DNA of 64,000 nt from Bretschneidera sinensis (lineage: Eukaryota; Streptophyta; Magnoliopsida; Brassicales; Akaniaceae), in assembly GCA_023935145.1 (NCBI GenBank), contig CM043700.1, positions 39,784,620 to 39,848,619 of the forward strand. The letters are read 5' to 3'. Shown here piece by piece: positions 34,241 through 46,070 of the stretch (position 1 is its first letter; each line of letters starts with the position of its first letter). Position numbers and translations under genes: made by a program. Under the pieces are notes generated by a model. The model had not been told where the DNA came from and ran no database searches. It was given only the letters and a program-made list of their open reading frames with translations.

Positions 34241-35318
34241 ACATGTAATGTCGGGAATGGCATAACGAATTATCTATAAAAAAAAAAGATAACGAAAAAA
34301 AAAAGAGAAAGTCAAACAAAAAAAAATGACAAAAGACAAAAAACAAATGCTGAAATCGTGGCAGCCATTGCTGTAAAAAATTAGGCCAAAGTTAGGCCAA
34401 ATTGTCTAAAGAAAACTTAGTGTAAAACACGTGTAGGGAGGAGAGGAAAAAGGGGTGTTTGAGTTGAAAATGTTTTTGGCTGTGGAAGAGTTTTGTGTTG
34501 CAGCCAACTTGTATATATACACACACTGTAAACGCAAATTTTCTTTACCGATTTCATTAGCTTTCTTTCAAATTTCTTTATGTTCTCGATACACTTGGGA
34601 TTTCAAAGAAAAGTCAAAAGAGCAAAATTTTGAATGGATTTTCTACGGAATTTCGTAGAGGATCATGAAAAGCTATCAGTATTATAAGGTAATAGCATGG
34701 TATTTATTTTTGAATTTTTAACATATATGAAATTCTCGGAGCTCAAAGTGGAAATTTTCAAAGGAAGTGGTGTATGATGAATTTAAGAAATAATTAGAAA
34801 TTTAATACAAATATTATGTCAGGTGTTGACTATTTACAACGGGACAAATTTCTAAGCAGAATGGGAAGGCAAGAAGGTGACCCACGGATAGCTTTAAATG
34901 CTACGGGGTTAGTTGGATTTACTTTAAGTAGTCTAAATAAAAATCAATTATTTAGTGATAATATTAAATTTAATTATTAAAGTATGCCTGGGTGATAGAT
35001 GAAAAATTGATTTATGAGTATGATAGGAAATTTGGACATGTAGAAATATTTTTCGGTGAGAAATGATATTTTTGGAAATCATAAGTTTATTTAAGAATAA
35101 AAGCAATAAATAAATTATTGATGAGACATCTTGATATTTTAATACGAATTATGATGAGATGAATTTTAGTGGATCTTGACAAATTTTGGCGGATGATGAG
35201 ATAAATTTTAGTGGATCTTGACAAATTTTGATGGATGATTTGAGACAAATTTTAATGGATCTTAACAATTTTTGATGGAATATTTCAAAATGTGATGACA
35301 CCGTTTCGGGGGTGACAA
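34241..35318 (+). mobile_element. Diverged gypsy LTR fragment
   Basis: Weak but ordered similarity to 2690-4230: 'tggtatttatttttgaattt' (compare 2740), 'ggaaattttcaaaggaag' and 'atgtgatgacaccgt' near the end. It follows the degraded pol in the correct order for a 3' LTR. It is truncated at 35318. Confidence 0.5.
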
Positions 35319-35419
35319 TATAATTCAATAATAAATCTTTCAAGAATATATTATTTTATTTTCATGTAATATCTATCAAATTACTTCTTTACCCTTACTT
35401 TAAGAACACGGGTATTACA
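35319..35419 (-). mobile_element. Gypsy LTR fragment, remainder
   Basis: Continuation of 32020-32272, ending at GGTATTACA. Confidence 0.55.
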
Positions 35420-36587
35420 ATATAATTCTTTTTTTTCTTGATAATTTGACATCTGTTCTCTTTTTTGAAATGCACAAAAATATTTGTTGGGATTTTGGCT
35501 CAAATCTCTACAAAAATGTCTAATTGGTTTGGGAAACAGTCATGTTCCCACGGATCCGGTTCTGTGAGAGTTACCACAAAATCGAGAAACTTTACTGGTA
35601 ATCACGGGAACTGCAATAGCAATTGAATATTTAAATATTTTATTTTTTATTCACTTACTACTGTAGTTCCCTATAATTACCAATAAAGTTCCCGATTCGT
35701 TGTTTTTTTTATTAAGAATATAACTAGGTTTCTATGTTGTTTCGGTTCTTCTCCTAGTAGTATTAGGAAAATCCACTCTATATAAAGGAAGTTCAAGAAA
35801 AGATTTAAGTCACGCTCATAATTCCATTATACATTATAAATCGAATGGGTTTACTACTAGAGCTAGGTTAACAGCTTTAAGTATACTGAGGTTTTGGATT
35901 GTTAAGTAAAGAAAGCACTTACAACTAAAACTAGGTTGAAAGTTTCGTTTGTGTTAAGGCTTTTGGGTTGTGAAGTAATGAGAGTTTAACAACTTTGCTT
36001 TTCCTAAAGTTGTCATTGAAAATTAATAAACCAATGAGGTTTGTTGGTAGATGTAGACAAAGAGATTGTCGAACTATGCTAAAATGTTATGTTTTTGCTA
36101 AATGTTTGTTTTGTCTATCTAACTATTGTGATTGTTTTTTATTATTATTATTTTACCAGTTTTTTTTTCTATTTTTATCTTCGTGATAGAAAATTTGAAC
36201 GTTCTTATTATTAAAACCATTAAATCTCACGTGTTAGCTACATGCCCACCCGAAAGAAAGTATACGGAGTAACAATATCTATGCATGGAAACCTCCAAAC
36301 GTTAGTCTCCAAAACTCATCACGGAAGCGAAAACCAATGCCAATCCGTTCACAAAATCCATATAAACAAACATACATAATGTTATATTTTAATTTATGTT
36401 TTCGTGCGCGAGCAAGACAACAAATTATAGATATAACCGTACCTAAATTCAATTAGAATAATAATTGATTAATTAAAAATTATTCAAAAAATGGCTTTGG
36501 TATTTGTGTTGTCGGTCTCTAGATGAGCCATTGAACAAAATTCAAACAATGTACTATAAATATAGTATTAATTTTGATCTTTTATGT
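35420..36587 (+). promoter_or_regulatory. Upstream region of the third alpha-galactosidase locus, TATA deleted
   Basis: This follows 14206-15500 closely. It jumps from 'tagtattaatttt' to 'gatctttt', losing about 145 bp that hold the TATA box and leader in the copy at 15385. No gene is seen. Confidence 0.6.
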
Positions 36588-36615
36588 ATGGCTGATTCAT
36601 CTCGGAGATGGTTGT
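36588..36615 (+). pseudogene. Alpha-galactosidase exon 1, first piece
   Basis: ATGGCTGATTCATCTCGGAG, continuing to GTTGT at the insertion point. It matches 15521-15548. The exon continues at 45934 after the composite insertion. Confidence 0.85.
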
Positions 36616-37070
36616 TGTAAGGACCTGCTCTGTCATGCTGGTATATATTGTCTACTTTGGCCCCACTGGGCCTCACGGTTTTGTTCTTGGCGAAGCCCGC
36701 AAGCTCCCCAAAAGGCCTATACCAACACCAGGGTCACGGATCACTTATATCCAACACACAACTTTCCCCTCTAGTCGATGTGGGAACCAAGACCGCAATC
36801 TCCTCCACTTGAGGCACAGCGCCCTCGCTGTGTGGCCCCACCCTCGACAACCCCGCAAGGCTTTCCAGGGTCCGGCTCTGATACCAAATGTAAGGACCCA
36901 CTCTGCCATGCTGGTATATATTGCCTGCTTTGGCCCCACTGGGCCTCACGATTTTGTTCCTGGCGAAGCCCGCAAGCTCCCCAAAAGGCCTATACCAACA
37001 CCAGGTTCACGGATCACTTATATCCAACACACAACTTTCCCCTCTAGTCGATGTGGGAACCAAGACCGCA
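36616..37070 (-). mobile_element. Complete short-form TRIM element
   Basis: LTRs at 36616-36797 and 36889-37070 are 182 bp each and start TGTAAGGACC. The 91-bp internal region contains a PBS (GCTCTGATACCA, plus strand) and a PPT complement (ATCTCCTCCACTTG). The left end abuts GTTGT, repeated as GTTAT at 45929-45933. Confidence 0.85.
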
Positions 37071-37074
37071 ATAA

Positions 37075-39319
37075 TGTAAGGACCCGCTCTGCCATGCTGG
37101 TATATATTTTCCGCTTTGGCCCTACTGGGCCTCACGGTTTTGTTCCTAGAGAAGCCCACAAGCTCCCCAAAAGGCCTATTATTATTATTATTTCTTTTTC
37201 CTTTCTACTTTGTTTGTTCGTATACATAGTCATTTAGCACTTTGCAAAACAACAATCTTAGTAATCATAATATAGTCCTATAAGACCCACAACCAACTTG
37301 GAATCGTCATTCCATAGTCCATCAAAATATCACAATTTATCCATACAACCAAACATTTCATATACCCTCTTACGGGCCAAGTAATTCAAATTTATGTATG
37401 ATACACCAATGCAACATGATGCAATGAAATGTATCATCTCATAATCAATCATAATCCATCGGGGACGTCTCCCCACATACCGGTACACTTCACAAACAAT
37501 AAATTTTTGGAACCCCCCTTGATCCGAGCCGGGTCCAATCATCCAATATATTCGGTACCCTTACACCCCTTGTGGGAAAGGACCTATCGTCCTCACACAT
37601 CACTCCCCCCTCAATAACATACCGTAATTTCAATGCATGAATTGAAATGAAATCAAGTGATGAACATCATCAAATTCTCATCAATCCATACAATCACACA
37701 ACATTCAACACAAATGTTTTGAAATCACTAACTCATCATTAGTATATAATTAACTTATCTTACCATATAGTTATAAAGATAATTATTATATCTAAATAGC
37801 AAATTACAATTCTTATGTAACCTTATTGTTTTGATTTCCCCACTAACATTCATGCTTACCAAGAGTAGGGTAATACTCACCTTACGCCAAACACGAGTCG
37901 TGGATAACTTCTTTACCTTTACTACGATCATCCACCTCACCTATTGAAATGTCATTTTTAATAATTAAAGCAAATTACGTATACAAATAGCCAATGAGCA
38001 TAATATTTAAAACTTAGACACTTAATAAGAAATCAATCATTCCATTTACTTACACATATAAATCAAAGAAAATACTACTAAAGTTCATTCTTCTCCTTAA
38101 TCACCTATTTTCACTCTCTCTTCTTTCCTTCATTCTTTACTCCATAAAACTCTCAATTCATATAGACTTAAATTTCAAGACACTAAATTAGGTTAATTAC
38201 CAACAAATCTCAACTTGTAAAAAGTATTCATTCTAAATATAATTCCTCAATCAAGAAAAATCTCTTACTTAGAGGAATTTCTTTTAACTCCTAAAAAGGT
38301 TTCAAATTTATAGCCCATAGTAAAATTCTGTAACAATACCTATCTCAAAAATCGTGTTATACAAGAATAAAACCTCACACTTTGTACATACAATCACCCT
38401 AAAAATCTTCAAACTTCACACACTCTTATTACTTTCTTCCAAAGTTCCATAATACAGAAATTTCCAGATTTCTCTCAAATTTTCTCCCAACTTCAAATAT
38501 TTCAAACTAAACTAATTTAAATTCAAATCATCCCAAATAAAGTTATAGATAAACTTTAGAAAGTATACTTTAACTTAAAAATAGTTGGGACACAAAACTA
38601 CCTCAAATTCTTGCTGAAAAACAGCTCACAAAACTGCCCAGAACACAAATTATTTCCAAAATTTCTACACAATTCTCCCAACTTAGACAACTCATAAATC
38701 CATTAATTTAAATCCAAATGACCTCAGAAAAAAGCCAAAAATCAACATCAAGAAGTCTACTTTGAGTTTGTAGTTGAACACTTTTCGAAATTACCTCAAA
38801 ATCTGCACGAAAAAAGCCAAGGGAACAAAACGGCTATTCCTCCCCTGCTCAGAGCGTGGGTCCACGTGCCACTATAGCCCGCTCATGGAGGCTCACCTCC
38901 CTGGTCCAAAGATAGTTGATGGTGGCAGAAGAAGGTTTTCAAAGTTTGGGGGCAAACAGATCTTGAATGGTTAGGTTAAGGCTAGGTCAAAGTTTGGAAG
39001 AAATGGGTTTTGAGAAGGAAAAAAAAATCTGGAGCTTTTCTTTCTTCCTCTCTCCTTCAGCCGAAATTGCAAATTGCCAAGTGAGAGATTTGCCATTCTA
39101 GGTCAACTTTTAGCTTATATACTCCATCTATGTCTTGGCCTTTTACCAATCTACCCTTCTCCTTCTTCTTTTATTAATTTACATGCCATTTCCTTTAATT
39201 TTCCTTCTAGTATTTAAACAACCCCAAAGTTTTTGTTTCTTACTACTAAGAGATCCCTAAAAAAAAACTGAATTATAAAACAAGATTATAAAAGCTTAAA
39301 AGAAATATTGGGTTCTACA
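37075..39319 (-). mobile_element. Chimeric LTR (3' LTR of a non-autonomous gypsy derivative)
   Basis: The first 105 bp are TRIM LTR (TGTAAGGACCCGCTCTGCC to 'aaaaggcctat'). The sequence then switches at a TATTATTATT run to the body of the gypsy LTR found at 46430-48639 and ends GGGTTCTACA. A TATA sequence (minus strand, near 39113-39121) is shared with the autonomous LTR. A polypurine tract follows, in the position expected for a minus-strand element. Confidence 0.75.
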
Positions 39320-39362
39320 ATTCTCCCCACCTAAAAAAAAATTTTACCCTCAAAATTTTGAA

Positions 39363-39614
39363 CTAACCTGAATTGACGAACAGATAAGGGTATTGGTTCT
39401 TCATTTCCACTTTGCTTTCCCATGTAGCTTCTTCAACTCCTTTATTTCTCCAAAGCACTTTAACCAAGGGAATGACTTCGTTGCAAAGAACTTGTTCCCT
39501 AGAGCCCAAGATTTTTACTAGCATCTCCACATATAAAAAGTCCTTTTGAACTTCTATGGATTGGAATGGAATGATGTACGACTCATCCGGTTCATATTTG
39601 TGCAAAGCTGACAC
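39363..39614 (-). pseudogene. Integrase C-terminal / chromodomain-like fragment
   Basis: An open stretch of about 83 codons matches the end of the gypsy polyprotein at 48683-48930: P-D-E-S...P-F-Q-S-I-E-V-Q, then V-L-W-R-N-K-G-V-E-E-A-T-W-E and Y-P-Y-L-F. It has no upstream pol and is a relic that marks the parent family. Confidence 0.8.
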
Positions 39615-40708
39615 ATACTTGTATTAAGACAAAATAAAATAAAACCAGACTCTACAATTCTCCACCGCTAACAAAATTAAATTTTGTCCTCAAAATTTTC
39701 TTGATCAGAGTTCACAAAACTTCTAAATTATCACCTTCCTAAGTCTTCTTACTTTCTCAAGTACATTCTTCAAATTCTCCACTTTCTTCAAGATTTGACA
39801 TTACAAGATTAAAATTCTATCTCATTACCAACTTGAACTTTTTTATATTTCGCTGCCAACCAACTACTCAAATACTAGAGTAATTTAATGTACTATTTTA
39901 ATAAATCTCATCCGATCTTACTAGAAACTCTTTTGCTCACTAAGTTGTGCTCAACCTTTAATCAACTACTCAACTTCATATTTTTTATCAAGTCTCTACC
40001 ATTCGATTTATACAACTAGTCCCTCAACCACTCATTCCTAAACAAAAGTATTATTCATAGTCATCATCTTTTTACATCTTTTCTTTACTCTTGCTTCAAA
40101 AACTAAAATTTTACCATTTCATACTCCTATCTACATCTTTACTTTTCTATCTCAACTCCAGGCTTCAAGAGCCTCCGATTTTGTATAACTTAATCAAGTA
40201 TCTCTCCCAAAACACCTCTCCACAAAATCACTTACTGACTATTCACTTTTTCTTATTATTTAATAACTTCTTCTCCAAAATAAATATTATACATAGGGTT
40301 CATCAACATTGTTACCAAAATTTTAGTACTCGCTTCAGTTTAGTTCTTCTTTCAACTTCTGAGTTCATTCACTTTTCAACATCTCTCAAGCAAAAGCTTC
40401 AATAAAAAAAAATTCTCTTTTTTTTTATCACCATATATTAACCAATAAATTCATATGTAACTCTCCAATAGTAACAGTTAAGTACTTTACTCTCTACTAT
40501 GACTCCAAGTTGACTAGTCTCTCCTTAGCAACTATAATATGCCACAACTCATTCCATAACATTGTTTGAGCATTTGGTGAACCAGTTACTTTTATTTACA
40601 TCTAACAACTCTATTCTACAAATTTCTTTTCCAACTTTATCACTTAGTTATCCTCAAATATAACTTGTTTAATTTGTCTTTGACTTCTACTTGAACTCCC
40701 AATGATTT

Positions 40709-41452
40709 TGTTGGAAATCACCTTGACAAAATGCCCAGGTGGTGATCTTCCAAACACCCATGTCTAGAATGACTTGTAGAAAGAAATACAGCAATTGAAA
40801 GCAAGAAAGAAAAGAACACAAGCCATTACAATACTCTCTATCAAAATTATAGTACTTCTCTCTCTTTACAACTAGCCTCTCTACAATGAGTCCCTCTTGT
40901 ATGTCTGTCACACACACACTTGTGTCTTGTATCACAATGTGTTTCACCTCTTATGTCATGAGAGAATGAAGCTAGGTGACCCTTTATATAGTGCACTACT
41001 TCTTGTCCAATCTTGAGCTTCATTCTCCACCCTTAGATTTTGATGACCACTCAACCATGGCCCTCCATCAATCATAAGTGATGCTGTGCATTTTAACCTT
41101 CCATCTACGCACCTAACAAGAGGCTTAACCAAGCTGTACATGTGTGCCTCAGTGTACCTAGCTCCTAGGCACTGTAAAAGGGGCGGTGCGGCGCTAAGCA
41201 AACACCCTTTTCATCATTTGCTGGGCGGAGGGGCGCTGGTGAGGGAGAGGTGTAGCGCACACTGACGCTGGCCCTATCTCAGCTGTGCGCACACTGGTGC
41301 GCACACATTCTCCAGCATGTCTGCTGAAGCGCACACACTAATGTGCTTTCCTTTGCCTTGCTCCAAAGTGTCGCACACACTTGTGTGAACTCCTTTAACA
41401 TGCTGAACTTCACTCTTCCACCTTTTGTTTAAACCTTAGACAAATACCAACA
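40709..41452 (-). mobile_element. Solo copia-type LTR with GATTT target duplication
   Basis: 744 bp with TGTTGG...CCAACA ends, the usual copia LTR termini. Identical GATTT flanks lie at 40704-40708 and 41453-41457. On the minus strand CTATATAAAGGG at about 40980-40991 is a likely TATA box. No internal region remains, so the element was reduced by LTR-LTR recombination. It lies inside the LARD-like internal region and is therefore younger than that element. Confidence 0.85.
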
Positions 41453-43038
41453 GATTTTTACTCACATAAACTTCCCCTTTGATATTCATTGCACTTAAAT
41501 TTACCATTCTCTTAGAACCTTTCTATTCTTTTATATATCCTCATAGATCCTACTCATTCTTCATGTTATATACTCTACACCTCATGTCAAATCAGTATTT
41601 CTCTTAGAAAAATATTAAAGATACATTTTAGATGACTCTCCACCCCAAAAATTTTCAAAAGTGTCTATTCTTTATCCTTATTACCATTAGTCCTTTCACT
41701 AACAATTTCTCACTTTTGTTTATCAAACGAACTAGTTTCCAACTTTCCAACTTTCTACCCATTCACACCCGTAGTATCTTGATTCATACTTAGACCTTTA
41801 TTTTTGAATCTTTGACTTTTATTTCATTTTCATTTTAACCCTTTACAAATTCAATCTTCCAAATATTTCCAATTGGTCCTCTACAAAAATCATTTACTTC
41901 GAATCTATTGCATAAGGTATTCTAATTATCCAAAAGTTCTTGTTTAAGAAAACCATACTTCTTTTACTATCTCTCAAAATACTAAAGAATCTTCACTTGT
42001 GATTTATCTAACACCAACATTGCTTCTTAAAAAAATTGCTTTGTTTATTTTACTGCAAACAACCCTACTATACCTTACTCTTACAATATCCACTTGTCTA
42101 GTAAATTACTCTTATTCCTTTTTATACTCGTTAATCCATCTAAACTCCTAGCAATATTTTTATTACACTTCTCGAGTCCCACTTCATAATGAGATGCTTA
42201 CAATTTCGACGAATTGATACAATTTCCCACTTCTCAAACCTCTCTACACCTTATAATGGATAGTCATAACTCAAATTTTAGAATATCCTAAGTCCGATAT
42301 CCAATCAACTAGCATTCTCCCATATCACCACTTGAGTATACAAACGCACGTACCTAGTACTCAAGATTTCCTCAATTTTCAATTTCACAATCTCTACAAT
42401 AAATACTTCTTAAATCAAACATTACATAGCATTCACACAATCATCAATCACAAGCACTTTAGTATAGATAGCATAAAAAAAAAATCATCCAATGAAATTT
42501 CGTACATAACTCAATAAGGTTCATTAGTCCACTAAAACTCATTTTAGCTCATACCCTTACAGAAATATTCTTAACAATATCTCCAAGTCCTTTAACTAAT
42601 AATTCAATAATAATTTACCAATGCTCACAAAATCAATACAATTCCTTACTCTTTTCACCTTTCCAAATCTCTACCAACAACCAAACCACATAATAAAATC
42701 TTTACAAACACATGAAAGATATAACTATCGAAGTGTTTGTATCACATCAAAGCATTTACATTCAATATTCTGATCAAGGCAATCACCCATAAGGTTTTAC
42801 GAAACATAGCAAAACGAGACCATTTCAATGAACATCAATTCATAAAACACCCAAATATATGTCGACTCAACATTACTCTCAATATATCTTACCCCCACAT
42901 AAACCATTACGATTTACCTCTCCTATGCAACAACCTCTCTAACTTTACACAACCGACTCGCCACAAGTACTATATACATCACGCACCATGACAATTTAAG
43001 TCTACATAATCTTTAACCTAAAGCTCTGATACCAAAAT

Positions 43039-45741
43039 TGTAACAACCCATCTTGAGTGGGCCCGCTCGGGATGGGTCGTTACTTGCGGTCTTGGTTCCC
43101 ACATCGACTAGAGGGGAAAGTTGTGTGTTGGAGATAAGTGATCTGTGATCCTAGTGTTGGTATAGGCCTTTTGGGGAGCTTGCGGGCTTCGCCAGGAACA
43201 AAACCGTGAGGCCTAGTGGGGCCAAAGCGGACAATATATACCAGCATGGCAGAGCGGGTGCTTACATTTGGAATCAGAGCCGGACCCTCGAAAGCCTTGC
43301 GGGGTTGTCGAGGGTAGGGCCACACAGTGAGGGCGTTGTGCCTCAAGTGGGGGAGATTGTGGTCTTGGTTCCCACATCGACTAGAGGGGAAAGTTGTGTG
43401 TTGGATATCAGTGATCCGTGACCCTAGTGTTGGTATAGGCCTTTTAGGGAGCTTGCGGGCTTCGCCAGGAACAAAACCGTAAGGCCCAGTGGGGCCAAAG
43501 CGGACAATATATACCAGCATGATATATTGACCGCTTTGGCCCCACTGGGCCTCACGGTTTTGTTCCTGGCGAAGCCCGCAAGCTCCCCAAAAGGCCTATT
43601 ATTATTATTATTATTTCTTTTTTCTTTCTACTTTGTTTGTTCGTATACATAGTCATTTAGCACTATGCAAACAACAATCTTAGTAACCATAATATAGTCC
43701 TATAAGACCCACAACCAACTTGGAATTGCCATTCCATAGTCCGTCAAAATATCACAATTTATCCATACAACCAAACATTTCATATGCCCTCTTACAGGCC
43801 AAGTAATTCAAATTTATGTATGATATGCCAATGCAACATGATGCAATGAAATGTATCATCTCATAATCAATCATAATCCATTGGGGACGTCTCCCCACGT
43901 ACCAGTATGCTTCACAAACAATAAATTTTTGGAACCCCCCTTGATCCAGGCCGGGTCCAATCATCCAATATATTTGGTACCCTTACACCCCTTGTGGGAA
44001 GGGACGTATCGTCCTCACACATCACTCCCCCCTCAATAACATACCGTAATTTCAATGCATGAAATGAAACGAAATCAAGTGATGAACATCATCAAATTCT
44101 CATCAATCCATACAATCACACAACATTCAACACAAAGGTTTTGAAATCACTAACTCATCATTAGTATATAATTAACTTATCTTACCATATAGTTATAAAG
44201 ATAATTATTATATCTAAATAGCAAATTAAAATTCTTATGTAACCTTATTGTTTTGATTTCCCCACTAACATTCATGCTTACCAAGAGTAGGGTAATACTC
44301 ACCTTGCGCCAAACACTAGTCGCGAATAACTTCTTTACCTTTACTACGATCATCCACCTTACCTATTGAAATGTCATTTTTAATAATTAAAGCAAATTAC
44401 ATATACAAATAGCCAATGAGCATAGTATTTAAAACTTAGACACTTAATAAGAAATCAATCATTCCATTTACTTACACATATAAATCAAAGAAAATACTAC
44501 TAAATTTCATTCTTCTCCTTAATCACCTATTTTCACTCTCTCTTCTTTCCTTCATTCTTTACTCCATAAAACTCTCAATTCATATAGACTTAAATTTCAA
44601 GACACTAACTTAGGTTAATTACCAACAAATCTCAACTTGTAAAAAGTATTCATTCTAAATATAATTCCTCAATCAAGAAAAATCTCTTACTTAGAGGAAT
44701 TTCTTTTAACTCCTAAAAGGGTTTCAAATTTACAGCCCATAGTAAAATTCTGTAACAATACCTATCTCAAAAATCATGTTATACAAGAATAAAACTTCCC
44801 ACTTTGTACATACAATCACCCTAAAAATCTTCAAACTTCACACACTCTTATTACTTTCTTCCAAAGTTCCATAATACAGAAATTTCCAGATTTCTCTCAA
44901 ATTTTCTCCAAACTTCAAATATTTCAAACTAAACCAATTTAAATTCAAATCATCCCAAATAAAGTTATAGATAAACTTTAGAAAGTACACTTTAACTTAA
45001 AAATAGTTAGGACACAAAACTACCTCAAATTCTTGCTGAAAAACAGCTCACAAAACTGCCCAGAACACAAATTATTTCCAGAATTTCTGCACAATTCTCC
45101 CAACTTAGACAACTCATAAATCCATCAATTTAAATCCAAATGACCTCAAAAAAAAGCCAAAAATCAATATCAAGAAGTATACTTTGAGTTTGTAGTTGAA
45201 AACTTTTCAAAATTACCTCAAAATCTGTACAAAAAAGACAAGGGAACAAAACGGCTATTCCTCCCCTGCTCTGACCATGGGGTCTACACGCCACTGTAGC
45301 CTGCTCGTGGAGGCTCACCTCCCTGGTCCAAAGATATCTGATGGTGGCAGAAGAAGGTTTTCGAATTTTGGGGGCAAACGGATCTTGAATGGTTAGGTTA
45401 AGGCTAGGTCAAAGTTTGGAAGAAATGGGTTTTGAGAAGGGAAAAAAAAATCTGGAGCTTTTCTTTCTTCCTCTCTCCTTCAGCCGAAATTGCAAATTAC
45501 CAAATGAGAGATTTGCCATTCTAGGTCAACTTTTAGCTTATATACTCCCTCTAAGTCTTGACCTTTTACCAATCTACCCTTCCCCTTCTTCTTTTATTAA
45601 TTTACATGCCATTTCCTTTAATTTTCCTTCTAGTATTTAAACAACCCCAAAGTTTTTGTTTCTTACTAAGAGATCCCTAAAAAAAAAAACTGAATTATAA
45701 AACAAGATTATAAAAGCTTAAAAGAAATATTGGGTTCTACA
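43039..45741 (-). mobile_element. Chimeric LTR (5' LTR of the non-autonomous gypsy derivative), rearranged
   Basis: The outer 45 bp are a palindrome made of the LTR end and its own inverse. Then comes a minus-oriented TRIM (43085-43520), an inverted partial TRIM LTR (43521-43605), the TATTATT junction and the gypsy LTR body to GGGTTCTACA. From the junction on, it matches 37180-39319 closely. TATA lies near 45538-45545 (minus strand). Confidence 0.7.
43085..43520 (+). mobile_element. TRIM element nested in the chimeric LTR
   Basis: The LTR at 43085-43266 (182 bp) is followed by TTTGGAATCAGAGC (PBS with one mismatch), a 91-bp internal region, a PPT ending at 43357 and a second LTR from 43358. 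The second LTR lacks its last 20 or so bases and turns into an inverted copy. Confidence 0.8.
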
Positions 45742-45746
45742 ATTAT

Positions 45747-45928
45747 TGCGGTCTTGGTTCCCACATCGACTAGAAGGGAAAGTTGTGTGTTGGATATAAA
45801 TGATCCGTGACCCTGGTGTTGGTATAGGCCTTTTGGGGAGCTTGCGGGCTTCGCCAGGAACAAAACCGTGAGGCCCAGTGGGGCCAAAGCGGACAATATA
45901 TACCAGCATGGCAAAGCGGGTCGTTACA
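45747..45928 (+). mobile_element. Solo TRIM LTR at the right edge of the composite
   Basis: 182 bp, TGCGGTCTTGG to GGGTCGTTACA, opposite in orientation to the TRIM at 36616. It abuts GTTAT, the right target duplication. The terminal GTCGTTACA is the gypsy-LTR form, not the TRIM form GTCCTTACA. Confidence 0.8.
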
Positions 45929-45933
45929 GTTAT

Positions 45934-46070
45934 GGCTGGATTTGGCAGTAATTAGTGTTATGTTGTTATGTATGTTGTTGGTCTCAAATGCAGGAGTTGT
46001 TGCTGCTGCTCACCAAATAATGGACTCAACAAGAGCCCAGAGTCACAGGAGTCTTTTTTCGAATGGACTC
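45934..46070 (+). pseudogene. Alpha-galactosidase exon 1, middle piece
   Basis: Continues exactly where 36615 stops, with GGCTGGATTTGGC, the signal-peptide codons and R-S-L-F-S-N-G. It ends in GACTC at the second insertion. It matches 15551-15683. Confidence 0.85.

Larger units (their letters stand above)
39320..43038 (-). mobile_element. Non-coding internal region of a LARD-like element
   Basis: It lies between PPT (39321-39331, minus strand) and PBS (GCTCTGATACCA at 43023-43034). Gag and protease-RT-integrase are missing. Most of it is AT-rich sequence with no open frame of note. Only a short piece of pol survives at the 3' end. Such elements move only with enzymes supplied by a related autonomous element. 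The one at 46071-56272 shares its LTR body, PBS and PPT. Confidence 0.65.

Noticed and set aside
36608..37237. Open frame of 209 codons at the left of the composite.
   Set aside because: It is pure TRIM LTR repeats in frame, the same peptide recurring with each LTR.
40091..43000. Several open frames in the LARD internal region and the solo LTR.
   Set aside because: Composition is low-complexity and AT-rich, with no domain motif; two of the frames fall inside the solo copia LTR.
36616..45928. Interpreting the whole block as a single DNA transposon with long inverted termini.
   Set aside because: The core has PBS, PPT and LTRs of a retroelement, and the inverted ends are TRIM LTRs. No transposase is visible.
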